The notes under the pieces were generated by a model that saw only the letters and a list, made by a program, of their open reading frames with translations, was not told where the DNA came from and did not search any database. The position numbers and the translations under genes were made by a program. From Diphasiastrum complanatum (lineage: Eukaryota > Streptophyta > Lycopodiopsida > Lycopodiales > Lycopodiaceae), in assembly GCA_029204225.1 (NCBI GenBank), contig CM055096.1:76414021-76478020 (forward strand): a stretch of DNA of 64,000 nucleotides. Direction: 5' to 3'. Below are positions 44,721-55,993 of the stretch, in pieces. Numbering within the stretch: the first letter of the stretch is position 1; each line of letters opens with the position of its first letter.

Positions 44721-44788
44721 GTTAATAGTAATACAAATAGAACAAACTTAATCTCTTAGTTCATTTGAGCTATGCTCTACTACCAATT

Positions 44789-46115
44789 TGATGGGGCAAG
44801 GGAGTATAGAGAACCCGAACGGAGAAGAGAGCAAGAATATTTGCGGAACAGCTCTCCCACTATAACAGGTTGCTAGATGCAGAAACAGTCTAATAGATTG
44901 TTAATGCTAAGTGTAGTCACAGCTCAAGCGCTCTATGCCCCACTGGATCTTATAAATTAGTTCATACTCACAAAATTTAAAAAAAAAACGAGTACAGTCC
45001 ATTGAAGAGATAATAAATGATTGGAGGTATTACTGTAAATCAGATTCCAATGAGAAGTTCAGCTCAAAAACTTTGGAGTGATAGTGTAACAAAATGATGC
45101 AAGTTCCTCAGGCGTCAAAGACAATCATAGACATCTGTGTTCCGATCAGAGTGAGTGAACAAGCATCATAGCAGAAGTAAAGTGCATTCAATCACAATAA
45201 GCATTCATCTACGTTGTACACAGATAGAAAATCGTGTTGCTACTATATTGCACTGAAGCACAACAAAATGACACTTGCAACCATAATGACAACATAATTG
45301 GGAGGCTCGAAATCATTCATCTCATGGACGAAGCATCCCCTAGAGTGTGCTGGGATGATCAATTTATCCATGTATTAATTACAATAAATGTTTGTCATCT
45401 AATTAGGCAAGTCGTTGTACTTGGAAGTATTTGGCTTGTGATGACAACTATACATTGTGTACACGGTCAACCTGTAGGGAATGTTGACGCAGACGAGGAC
45501 GTCGCAAATTCTCTCACTTCGCATTTTGAGGAAAGTGGTTTTCTCTCACTTCGCATTTTTGGGAAGTGGCTGGGAGTGTTCCTCATTGAAAATAGACCAC
45601 TTCGAGATTTTTTCTCACTTTGGGATTTTGCAAAAAAATCGAAGTTGCCATAAAACAGTTGAACTTTTGGCGAATTGTCATTTCGCATTTTTTGAAAAAA
45701 TGTGAAAAAACGGACTGTGCCGAAACATAGTTCATTTTTGCAGAGTGTGTTGAAACATAGTGTATTTTTGCAGATTGTTGAAAAAGTGATGTATTTCTAT
45801 AGACTTGTTCTAAATCCTAGTTGGTAGAAGTCCTTGAAGATGGCCAAGTCTTCAATGGTCTTCAAATAGTTGAACTTAACATTTAAAGATGGAAAATAAT
45901 AGGATTGGTTACCCTTTGCTGGAGATCAGCCGGAAGTCCGTTGTAGTCGTTCTTCAAATAGTTTGGTTGTCTAAGTTGTGATTCTTGCAGGTATCAGATG
46001 GGCAGACATAGAACCCAATATACGTTTTACCCGATCCTAGATCAAAGATCAGTAAACATGCAGGAAGAATCTTAGTTATTCACCAAGGAAACAATTGTGG
46101 GCTTGATTTCTATCA
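44789..46115 (-). repeat. Family A LTR 3 (about 1327 bp)
   Basis: Ends TGCCCCATCA at 44789. Its start at 46115 reads TGATAGAAATCAAGCCC, a diverged form of the family start. It shares U3 and TATA-region blocks with LTRs 1, 2 and 4. The adjacent primer-binding site (44774-44785) is mutated to TGGTAGTAGAGC. Confidence 0.82.
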
Positions 46116-46139
46116 GTTCCTCTCAAGGTCACGATTGGT

Positions 46140-46662
46140 GCCTTGGTATCTTCGTCAGGTTCAGCATGTCGAAGAACTTCTGATGCTTGATCCTGGGAAG
46201 CACTTTGGTGAAGATATCTACGACCATTTCTATTGTGGAGCAGTATTGAATGATCACTTGTCCTGAAAAAACTTTCTCCTAAATGAAATGATACTGGATT
46301 TCTATGTGCTTAGATTTGCCATGAAATTTGGGATTCAATGACAATGAAATACAACTCAAATTGTCACACATAATGGTGGTAGCATTAAACTGAGTGTGAT
46401 GTAAGTCATAAAGTAATAACCTGATCGATACACCTGATTTTGAAGCTTGATATGCTATGATGTACTCTTCCTCGGTGTTAGGGCCATTTTTTACGGGGGG
46501 TTGGTCCAGCCAAAACGTCCTAAAAGGGTCAAGGGGTGCACTAGTAGCTTGCACAACCAAGCTATCTTGCGACTGACAGTCTAAACGGTAGAATTGTTCA
46601 CAACATATGCAATCTGAGACGTATGAAATTTGTAGGCCACTGGTAGTATGACTACCCTTCAA
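46140..46662 (-). pseudogene. Copia I RNase H tail, interrupted
   Basis: The minus strand reads EEEYIIAYQASKSGVSIRLL, then TIMCDNLSCISLSLNPKFH, KSKHIEIQYHFI and, after a stop, a VVDIFTKVLPRIKH-type end near 46210. This is the copia RNase H C-terminal half. At 46478 the coding homology gives way to a gypsy-LTR-like piece. Confidence 0.8.
46477..46543. repeat. Short direct repeat, left copy (LTR-end-like)
   Basis: Starts tgttagggccatttttt and continues through acggggggttggtcc and aaaacgtcctaaaaggg. It is repeated at 46837-46901 with few changes. Confidence 0.9.
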
Positions 46663-46836
46663 GCAATATCTCTTATCAGGTAACTCCTCGCAGACACACC
46701 AATGTTAAGCGTCTGGTGGGTCAAATAACATAAGCAACCCGCAAATGGCTAATCCATACAGTTCACAGTCCTAGGTATAGATAATCGCCCTTCAAACAAT
46801 AGCCCATTATCAAATTCCTCCCGGCAGATGCACCAA

Positions 46837-47410
46837 TGTTAGGGCCATTTTTGACGGGGGGTTGGTCCAGCTAAAACGTCCTAAAAGGGTCAATGGGGTC
46901 CCACCTCTAATGGTGGTTCGGCCCTACGTGAGCAACAAAGGATTTGCCACTTCCAACCTCGATGGCCCTCTCTATTGCCCCGTGCTCCCCAACCGATGAG
47001 AGTTTTCCAAGCTCTCAGAGATACGGTTGCAAGGAGGGGGTGCTAGCACTTTTGGTGCAATGATTCACTAGCTTTCTAGGGTTACGGTTTCATGAAAACT
47101 TCTGATCACTAATTCGTGTTAGGATCTTGCTAATATCTCTTTCCCCATTGAATTCGACTTACAGTTAGTAAAAATCTTACATGGGCTGGAAACCGATTTA
47201 CTGTCTATGATGTGCTCGTGGGGTGCAAGTTATACGCACTGCTTTGTTTGCTAAGCGGCGGTATTTTCGCCGACCATCGGGTCTAGGTATTTGCTAAACA
47301 GTACCGAAGGCGGGTGTGACTAGTGTAACGCTTAACCAAGGCGGTATATTTCAACCACAGATGGTGGACGGCCCGCTCTGGTGTTTCACAGAGGTCGGGT
47401 CCAATTGATA
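46837..47410 (-). repeat. Probable gypsy LTR fragment with adjacent primer-binding site
   Basis: The minus strand reads ...GGCCCTAACA, then TTGGTGCATCTGCCGGGAGG, which looks like an LTR end and a primer-binding site. The first 65 bp repeat the segment at 46477. A diverged copy of the neighbouring internal segment (cccttcaaNcaata...cgcagaNgcaccaatgtta) lies at 46654-46706. The upper LTR boundary is not visible. The family assignment is tentative. Confidence 0.45.
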
Positions 47411-48560
47411 TGTTTCATAATTAAAAATCAAAAAAACGCTTCAAAACTTGATGATTCCATTTCAACAAATCCCATTCACATGTAGCTGACTATAGTAGTA
47501 ACATCACATTGCATTTCAATTTAACTTAGGAGCCTGTAGTGAGAATTTTATGAAACCAAAGTGAATAGAAAGCAACATTAGGTAAAGTAAAAACTTACTT
47601 CAATGTGCAATTAGGTAGCTGGATTGCACATGGAACACCAACTAGTCATGAATGCCTTGTTGCATCGATCACTTTCCCTTTGCCACTTTTCACTTGCTTT
47701 GTCACAGTCGGTCGGTGAAGAACAAACCACCATAGATCTGATTTTTTGGCTGGGGGCCGCGATCAGAGGCTGCAATAGGTCTGATTTTTGTCTCAAATGA
47801 AAAAGGTAGGGCACAAACAGGATTTTGAGGTCGCTGATAGGCTTTGGGCCCGCAATTTCACTATAAACAGCGATGGGGAACCCGCAATTGATTTGATTCA
47901 AGATCGTAGGACCAAGTAGGCCACATATAGGTTGAAACCATGCCTCAGATAGACTGTGCAGGTCACAGATAGGCTGGTACAACCCATAAATAGGTGTAAT
48001 AGGCTGCTGACAGGCTTTATAGGCCCCAAAACAGGTCGTAGCATGTCTTGGAATCCACAAACAATTGATTTTTGGCTACACATGGCCGCAGACAAGTCAC
48101 ACAGGCATTTACCAGGCTGTGGGCAGGCGGTACAGGTCGCGGGCAGCAACTTGACGTGCAAACTGGCCGCAGACAGACTGTGGCAGACTTTTGTAAGCTG
48201 TGGGCAGTGATCAGAGGTAGAAAACTTCTGATTTTTGGTGATTTCCAGCGATGGGCAGGTCACAATAGGCCGCAAACAGGTCGTCGCAGGTCTGAAACAT
48301 AGTAGAAGGCCGCAAATAGGGCTTGGAGGTCACTGACAGACTGGTGGTTGGCCGCTGGGATGGCTGTTAGGCTGTGGACAATGAACTAGTGATGCAATCC
48401 ATTGATTACGGATCACCGATGATACAAATGTAGGACTAGCGATGGAGCACAAGTTCCAGTGAGTTGTAGACAGCACCAATATGCTCCGAATCCGCTTAGG
48501 AATGTGTTGTAGGAATCACATATGCCATAGGATCAACCTTTTTGTGAAAGCAGGGTTGTG
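47411..48560. repeat. Degenerate GGCCGCAGACAGG-type repeat region
   Basis: From about 47750 to 48370 a loosely repeated word recurs every 20-60 bp, such as ggccgcagacaagtc, ggccgcagacagact, aggccgcaaacaggtcg, aggccgcaaatagg, ggtcacagataggc and ggctgctgacaggc. No gene is recognised. The flanks are featureless. It may be the leader of gypsy J. Confidence 0.55.
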
Positions 48561-48591
48561 ACAACAAAAGAAACTCGGACTACTTGCCCAA

Positions 48592-48840
48592 TTGATCACT
48601 ACTAACCGAAATTCTGAACAACTCTCGCAGACTAGATCAGTGGAAAAATATGCATCAGATCCAGCTACTGTCAAAATCTCAGGTCAATCAGTGCAAGGAG
48701 ATAAAAGTTATCAAGGAAAAACCACCGCAAAAGGCCTAAAATTCATTCTGGCCGATCATATCGATCAGATCCTTGAAGATCCAAACTGCATCCTATTGTA
48801 TAAGCAAGATCCAATCACTTTGGAACCCACCACCGGATGA
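48592..48840 (+). other. Open frame upstream of gypsy J gag
   Basis: An 82-codon frame whose stop overlaps the gag ATG (gatga). I do not recognise it. It could be the true gag N-terminus after a frameshift, or a chance frame. Confidence 0.3.
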
Positions 48841-49308
48841 ATCTGAGATCGGGACAATCAATAGCACGAAGGATAGCAAATCAGGCACCACACCTTCCCA
48901 GATTAGCAGTTGTACAACAAGAGGCAGAACCGGAACCAGCACCAATGGATCCAATGGGCCAACCTGTACCTGTCGCACCCTTGCATGCAGTTCGGAGAGC
49001 ACCATGGATGGAGATACCAAAATACGACGGATTCTCAGATCCCATCCGATTCATCCAAATCTACGAGCAAGCTTGTAAAATCTATGGTGAACGGACACCT
49101 GCGGAGAAGCTGATGCTATTCCCTATGTCCTTACTTGAAGTGGCTCAGGATTGGTTTTTCAACCTGTCAGAGGAAGAGAAATCCACCTGGGAGGCAGTTA
49201 AAGTGGCTCTCATTATGTGCTTTAAACCAAGAAAGTTCCTGGAAGACCCGTTTCTCCTGCTAAGCAAAGTCAAGATGGGAAAACGAGAAACCACCGGGGA
49301 TGATCCGC
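48837..49308 (+). pseudogene. Gypsy J gag, C-terminally truncated
   Basis: The N-terminus MNLRSGQSIARRIANQ is followed by a Pro/Glu-rich segment and then the gag core: MEIPKYDGFSDPIRFIQIYE, FPMSLLEVAQDWFFNLSEEE and FKPRKFLEDPFLLL. It is related to the gypsy gag at 22114-22896. At about 49308 it is fused to RT-derived sequence, so the zinc knuckle and everything up to late RT are missing. Confidence 0.87.
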
Positions 49309-50388
49309 GAGGTCTACATTTTCATGGGTCATGCTAACTATTATAGGATCTTCATTCTTGATTTTGCGGAGTTAGTCAGACCAATTTACAAATAAGCTCA
49401 CAACGGATCCACATTGGAATGAGGAAGCTCTAAAGGCTTTCCAGAAGATTAAGGATGCATTGGTCTCAGCACCAATTCTACGACCACCCAATTGGTCCAT
49501 TGAGTTCCACGTGCATACGGACGCATCGAAGTATGCAGTTGGAGCAGTCTTAGCCCAGCCAAGTGAACACAAAAAGGATTTTCCAATCCGATTTGCAAGC
49601 CGACAGCTCAGTGATACCGAAATTAATTATTCAACTATAGAGCGAGAAGCACTGGCAATGATCTATGTGGTTAAGAAGTTTCGACACTATTTGATGGCCA
49701 CACATTTTGCTTTTTATACGGACCATCAACCCTTGCTATATCTCGTTAATAAAACTTGCAACACCGGAAGAATCACCAGATGGCTACTGTTGTTGTTGGA
49801 ATTTGATTTTTGGATAGTAGTTTGCAAGGGAAAACAACACTACATGGCAGATCATGTGTCACAAATCAAGGGAAAGGAGATTGCAACCCAACTCGATGAT
49901 GAGCTGGCAGGTGCTGTCTTATTTTACGTAGATACGGTACCAGAATGGGTTGCCGACATTGTTGAATATCTAATGCGGGGCCAACCAGACAAATCATTAC
50001 CAAAGGCGAAACAACGGAAATTGATTTTGAAAGCTAGACCTTATCAGCTAATTGCTGGCCAGTTGTACCGAAGAGGTCCAGACGGAATTCTTCGACGGTG
50101 TATTTTTCCTCATGAGATCACCCAGATCATTTTGCTTTCCCATGAAGGCATGGGTGGAGGTCATTTTGCATCTGACATTACAGTTCGCAAGATACAATCA
50201 GGATGTTGTGGCCAACGATTCATAAAGACACAGAGGAATACTTGAAAAAGTGTGATGTGTGCCAAAGGGCAAGAAGACCAACGAGATTGAACTATGATCT
50301 TCTGCACCCAGTCTTAGCCCAAGCACCGTTCAAAAAATGGGTATTGGATTATATTGGTCCAATTCACCCTGCAGCAAGGAGTTCCTAG
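49309..50388 (+). pseudogene. Gypsy J late RT, RNase H and integrase N-terminus
   Basis: Starts in the RT thumb/connection (VYIFMGHANYYRIFILDFAE, as 'G.anyYrrFI..fa'), with a stop near 49395. The RNase H open frame 49460-50245 has the first Asp in FHVHTDASKYAVGAVLAQPS, Glu in INYSTIEREALAMIY and YTDHQPLLYLVN. The HHCC integrase finger (HEGMGGGH; after a frameshift near 50205, CDVCQRARRP) follows, then the first integrase Asp in WVLDYIGPI and a stop. This is Ty3/gypsy order, with RNase H before integrase. Confidence 0.9.
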
Positions 50389-50640
50389 GCTCGATACATA
50401 ATCGTAGACACAGACTACCTCACCAAATGGGTCGAAGCCAAAGCAGTACGAGTAGCAGACGCTAGGACCACTGCCAAGTTCCTTTATGAAAATATCATCG
50501 TGCGCTTCGGATGCCCGGTGGAACTAGTCAGTGATCTTGGGGCCGTGAACTTAGAATAGCTTGATGGGACGCCCTTCGACACACCCATCAATGGTAGCCG
50601 GTTGCACAAGTACTGGCCACCACAGTAAGACAGATCCAGA
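50389..50640 (+). pseudogene. Gypsy J integrase core start fused to pol C-terminus
   Basis: Reads IIVDTDYLTKWVEAKAVR, then FGCPVELVSDLG with the second integrase Asp. It jumps straight to DGTPFDTPINGSRLHKYW, which matches the very end of plant gypsy polyproteins. About 250 residues are therefore deleted, including the catalytic Glu region. Confidence 0.82.
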
Positions 50641-51638
50641 TTGGGGGTGGCACGTTACAAAAAGCTTATCTGCTTAGCCATTACCGCTAGATCTAAGGAG
50701 ATCAAGCCAAATTAAGCTAAATCTATCAAGATTCAGCCAGATCTGGCAGGATCGAGAAAATCCATCAGAATCCGAGGAGGATCCAGATCCTAATAGGGTA
50801 AAAAAGGAAGCAGATCATCAGACTGACTGAGGGATCTACTGCCAAGAATCCATCAGAACTTTTAGAGCACTACCAATAGTCATATCAAGCCTGGATGAAG
50901 CTGGTTACCAGTTTACAAAAGTTAAAAATCAGAAAATCTCAAGATCTCATCAAAAAACACTCTGAAGGAGCACTTTTTTCATGATTTTTTGAGATCCCCT
51001 GGGATATAGCTTTTGAAAATTGGACAGCCACCAGATCTGACCTAGATGCATTCATGAAAATCTCTGCAAGAGTTCATGATAAAGTAATCATCATTTTTTA
51101 GTGTATGCAAGAGTTCCCAGAAGCAGGATTTTCATAACTCTCGCAGAGCATCAAGATCAACTTACCAACTCTCGCAAGGTGCCTAAATGGAATCAAAGCA
51201 GTGAAATTAGCCTGTCTACATGGTCTGATCTTGAAATTCCAATCACAGGAACAAGTTGTGTGAGAGATCACTTCTTGCGAGAGTTGAACTCTCGCAGACA
51301 GCCTGAACCCTCGCAGAACCTTCGCATAGCAGTCAAATCACCTTTTGAACTCTCGCAGACTTCTCTAAATTCCGCTATATAAGGGCTGAATTCGAGTCAT
51401 TTGTCACATTTGCTAGCAAAGCTCTATCGAAATTTCCACTGAAAATACCACGTTCTCTATTTTCAACCAAACTTTCTACCAGTTGTCATCTGCTCATATC
51501 AAACAACGATCTGCGCGCTGAACTACAATCATTGTCATCCAACACTCACTATTCTCAGCTTTCTACTGGTCCCTTCCATTTTCCACCGTTTTTTACTTTT
51601 TCAATTTTTTTTTTTGACCACTAATCATCATTGCTAAC
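50641..51638 (+). promoter_or_regulatory. Region with TATA box and ACTCTCGCA repeats before the J downstream ORF
   Basis: About 1 kb of noncoding sequence. Between 51060 and 51370 the word aactctcgca(g/a) occurs repeatedly in both orientations, including a 21-base perfect palindrome at 51276-51296. A TATA box (ctatataagg) lies at 51374. The open frame at 51639 starts in a good plant context (aacatggcc), about 260 bp downstream. This looks like U3, R and leader of an LTR or an internal promoter. No clear LTR ends were found. Confidence 0.5.
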
Positions 51639-54440
51639 ATGGCCTCCTCATCCTTTGAAGACTCTAGCACCAAACAGGTGATCCAGCGTGACATCCCCGA
51701 GGCCACGCAGATTTGGCCTCTACCCTCTGACACTTTGATCCAACCATGGCTGCAGAAAATCGGGCCCCTCCTTAAAGCAATGGGTTTTTACTCGGTGCTA
51801 TTCCATTCTGAGATTAACATGGGCCTCGCCCTTCACGCTTACCCCACCTGGGACGAGGACAAAGCTCGTTTCCACTTCCTATACCAAGGTACCACGTACA
51901 AGGTCAGGATTAACGCTGACTCGATGATCACCATTGGCATTATGTCCGGTGATCATCAACCTATCTCCCATCGCCACGCCAAAGCTCTTGTCAAACCCTT
52001 TGTCACTCAAACCACACCAGAATTCCCATCCAGACTAACAATGGTTACCTGATAGAAGCTATCACGGAACCCGTCATCCAGACAGCTACACATCTGTTGA
52101 ATAACTTTCTGGTTATTTCAACATTTCACAAGGACAGAATCCAGTCTACGCTGCTGAGTCAGATAGTGGAATCATTTCTGGAATTTCCTAACCTCTCCAT
52201 TGTGCCATATGACTGGCATAGCTTCCTTATTCGAGAACTAACAAACTCCATCAAACCCAACAATTGTGAGCGAATCACAGCAGGCCCCCTATTGTGTAAC
52301 TTTGCCTGTGCACTTCTCGAGGCAAAAGTGCACGGTTTCCAATGCTCATCCCTCCTATCTACCCTTGTGCCACATACTAACCTTTACCCACCATCTCAAG
52401 CATCTACCTCCTCCCAACTTGCAGTCATTAACACAACGACCAGCAAACGAATGCGTGGCGCTGTCTTTACTTCCACATCTCCACCTGTTACCCGACGACG
52501 TGTCTCCACTGCCGCACTAACCACTCCATCAACCACCGCCACTTCATCTTCCGTGCAACCCCCCCACTCTGATTTCTATTGTCACTACCTCTCTTCCTAT
52601 TCCATCCACATCTGTTTTTGTCTCCATCCTCGTTTCTTCTATTGATACCACTCCTACTTCTCTTCCAGTGTCCGCTGCTCCATCTATCACCATCGCATCC
52701 TCCATTACTCCTGCCACCACCGTTGCTCCTCTCACATTCAACCCTTCTGATTCGCAACTGTCCCCCGACACTCTGGCATGGATGCAAGTTATCAATTTTT
52801 CACCTCCACGCTAGACACTTTCCACTCCATCCTCACCTTCTTCCATACTCCACACCACCCTTCAGTTCCCCACTGTTCCTCCCATCCTCTCGTTCGGACA
52901 AACCGTCCTCGCCCGTGTTTCCACAATTGTTTCTCACACCCCACCCGCTTCGCCAAAGGTTGCCGAGGGCAGCCAACCGCTGCCTGATGACGCATTTGTA
53001 CAAACAGTTTTTGTAGCATCACCAGATCGAACTGACCCTACCGCATCAGGATAAATGAAAATCTGATTGAAGACAATGACGACGGAATTTCACAAGTCGT
53101 TGGGGCCGATACAACACAAGCCCCTGCCAGTGCCAGTGTACCAGCTGCTCCCACGGATTAAACGACGGCGTACCAAACCCTAGAAAAATACATCCTGGAT
53201 GCGGTAGCAGCCAAAGCTATTATGGAAGGCAGGGTACTACATTTGGCAACAAATAATACACGGCTGTGAGCTGACCTCACCAAGCTGCGGCAAGAGCTGA
53301 TTTTAGCTCAGCAACACGAACAAGCAGGGCACCAGGAGATTGCCAAGTTGCAGCAGAAGGAGGAAGGCCTAAACAAATATATTCAAAGCCTCTCCAAAGC
53401 GCTGACGGAGGCCTCCACAAAGGTGCAGGAGCTTCAAACTGAAGCATCCAAATGGCTTGCCCCCATTTAGATGCAACTTACACTTTTGGAAGCAGAGAAC
53501 ACGCGTCTGGGGACAGAGGTTAAAGCCTTACAAGAAGAGAAGCTCTTCTGGTTATCTCAAACTACACCGGACACAAGGCCGCTTTCTCAATCAGAGATGA
53601 CTCTTCTACGGCATTAGGTGCAGATTTATAGCCAAACCCTAAACAGCTACCAGGCAGAGTTCAATAAGTATCGGGCAAGCGCAACGCAAGAGCTTGCCCA
53701 GGCCAAGCAAGCCCTCAAGGCATGCCAAAAATACATGGAAACAAAGGCCCAGCCTCCCTCGTGGTAATTCCACCATCACCGAAGTTTGATGCTGCACAGG
53801 CTAGTACCAGCCAAGACCAGGGCCAGCAGGCAGCAGGGGGATTTCAACCAGATCAAGAGTCCGAAGGCCAGGACCAAGGGAAGACAGATGCGGCCGCTGA
53901 GACGCGTGACCAGAGCCAAGGCGCAACCACCAGCCAGGGCCCAACAACATCATCCAAAGGGTCACGAACGATATCTGCCAGCCGGGCCTTCCGAAGACCG
54001 AAATCCGTGGAGGAGAACATCAATGAATTTTTATCCAAATATCCCCACGAGTCATCAAGAGACGGTTGGCAGTTATCCTTCTCAGCTCAGACCATCAAGG
54101 AAAAAGAACTGCAAGCCTTACCCGCCCTCCAATCACAATCGGAGTGGCGACAGCAGTTATTTGAGAGAGACCCTGCGGCCATCAGGGCTTATGTGACGAG
54201 TCCGCAACAATTATGGGTGAACGTGCATTTCCTGCCATGTCCAAGAAGATCCAAATGGGCGGAATGTGGCACTCCTCTGGACCAGATCACACTCAACAAT
54301 TTCAATTGGCCAATCATCAAATCCGAATATGGATAGACAACGGATGTAGACGCCAGAAGGGCTCTCTCCGCATTCGCCAGCCACTACATCAATTGTCCCG
54401 ATCCCACAGTCTGCGCGGTATCGATGGCTTTCAATGCTAG
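51639..54440 (+). pseudogene. Long non-pol reading region (plant transposon-protein-like plus coiled coil)
   Basis: A decayed reading region of about 2.8 kb whose pieces change frame. Part 1 (51639-52052) reads IGPLLKAMGFYSVLFHSEIN and ITIGIMSG, a layout like the 'putative plant transposon protein' domain of Athila-type gypsy extra ORFs. Part 2 (52097-53160) becomes Ser/Thr/Pro-rich. Part 3 (53165-53750, with several stops) is coiled-coil-like (TKLRQELILAQQHE, IAKLQQKEEGLNKYIQSL). Part 4 (53722-54336) is Gln-rich, then FLSKYPHESSRDGWQLSF and a compact end near 54440. The domain assignment is by pattern only, and function is unknown. A TATA box lies upstream. Confidence 0.55.
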
Positions 54441-54454
54441 TATGTCGCAATTTA

Positions 54455-55993
54455 ATAACATGGAATATTTGGGAGTCGACCAGATTGAGTGTGATACATG
54501 CTAAGGCTTTCTGATCTTTGATCTTCCATGCCTTTGCTTGATCACCATCTTCTGGTTTTAGGTCAAAACCTTCTACTACATTCCAAAGATCTATGTTTCT
54601 CAACATCATCCGAAGTTTTAACTTCCAGATGTAGAAGTTAGAACCATTGAACTTGTCAATGATTCTAGCCTCGTTGGATGATGAAGACGAAGAATTACCA
54701 ATATGAGACATGTTAACAGTAATACAAATAGAACAAACTCAATCTCTTAGTTTATTTGAGCTATGCTCTAATACCAATTTGATGGGGCAAGGGAGTATAG
54801 AGAATGCGAAAAGAGAAGAGAGTAGGAATATTTGCGGAATAGCTCTCTCGCTATAATGGGATGCTAGATGCAGAAACAATCTAATAGATTGTTAATGCTA
54901 AGTGTAGTCACAACTCAAGTGCTCTATGCCCAATAGGATCTTATAAATTAGTTCATACTCACAAAAAAAAAAAAAACTGAGTACAATCTACTGAAGAGAT
55001 TATAAATGATCTGAGGTATTACTGTAAATCAGATTTGAATGAGAAGTTCAGTTCAAAAACTTTGGAGTGATAATGTAACAAAATGATGCAAGTTCCTCAG
55101 GCGTCAAAGACAACCATTCTCTGATCAATCATTAAGCAGTCATAGACGTCCGTGTTTCGATCAGAGTGAGTGAACAAGCATGATAATAGAAGTAAAGTGC
55201 ATTCAATCACAATAAGCATTCATCTACGTTGTACGCAGATAGAAAATCATATTGCTGCTATATTGCACTGAAGCACAACAAAATTGGCATTTATAACCAG
55301 AATGACGGCATAACTGGGAGGCTCAAAATCATTCGTCTCATAGACGAAGCATCCCCTCGAGTGTACTGGGATGATAAATTTATAGATTGCATCGATGTAT
55401 TAATAACAATAAATGTTTGTCATCTAATTAGGCAAGCCATTGTACTTGGAAGTATTTGGCTTGTGAGGACAACCATACATTGTGTACACGATCAACCCAT
55501 AGGGAATGTTGACGCGGACGAGGATGTCACAAATTCTCTCACTTCGGCAAACTGTCATTTCGCATTTTTCAGAAAAATGCGAAAAAACAAACTGTGTCAA
55601 AGCATAGTTCATTTTTGCAGACTGTGCCGAAACATAGTGTATTTATGTAGACTGTTACAAAAATGATGTATTTATGCAGACTTATTCTAAATGCTAGTTG
55701 GTAGAAGTCCTTGAATACGGCCAAGTCTTCAAATAGTTAAACCTAACATTTGAACATGGAGAATAATAGGATTGGTTACCCTTTGATGGAGATCAGCCAG
55801 AAGTCCGTTGTAGTCGTTCTTCAAATAGTTCGACTATCTAAGTTGTGATTCTTGCAAGTATCAGATGAGCAGACATAGAACCCAAAATATGTTTCACCTG
55901 ATCCTAGATCAAAGATCAGTAAACGTGCAAGAAAAATCTTGAGATATAAATTAGTTATTCACCAAGGAGACAACTGTAGGCTTAATTCCAACA
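54455..55993 (-). mobile_element. Copia A4: 5' LTR and gag start, fused to the J region
   Basis: A complete family A LTR (55993-54780), primer-binding site at 54776-54765 (TGGTATTAGAGC) and about 85 codons of gag (MSHIGNSSSSSSNEARIIDK, NLVDSQIFHVI). The gag then passes directly into the end of the J downstream region at about 54455. There is no further copia sequence. Confidence 0.88.
54780..55993 (-). repeat. Family A LTR 4 (about 1214 bp)
   Basis: The minus strand starts TGTTGGAATTAAGCC at 55993 and ends TGCCCCATCA at 54780. It is closest to LTR 3, sharing most blocks, but lacks part of the U3 that LTR 3 carries near 45530-45660. Confidence 0.87.

Larger units (their letters stand above)
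43017..46115 (-). mobile_element. Copia A3: 5' LTR, gag, protease, integrase
   Basis: Family A member with complete LTR (46115-44789), mutated primer-binding site, gag, protease and integrase. It is truncated after the integrase core, at 43017, against the LTR of G. Gag carries a 57-bp foreign insert and an in-frame deletion. No RT or 3' LTR is present. Confidence 0.88.
48561..50640 (+). mobile_element. Ty3/gypsy element J, internally deleted
   Basis: The plus-strand order is gag (48837), then directly the RT end and RNase H (49310), integrase zinc finger, integrase core start, and the polyprotein C-terminus (to 50627). Protease and most of RT are deleted at about 49305, and most of the integrase core at about 50550. 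No flanking LTR pair could be fixed. It is followed by the long non-pol reading region at 51639. Confidence 0.85.

Noticed and set aside
48592-48840. A separate small gene before gypsy gag
   Set aside because: No recognisable domain, and its stop overlaps the gag start. A frameshifted gag N-terminus or chance is simpler.
52579-53016. Plus-strand 145-codon Pro/Leu/Ser-rich frame
   Set aside because: It is a shadow frame across the Ser/Thr/Pro-rich zone of the J downstream region. Composition explains its openness.
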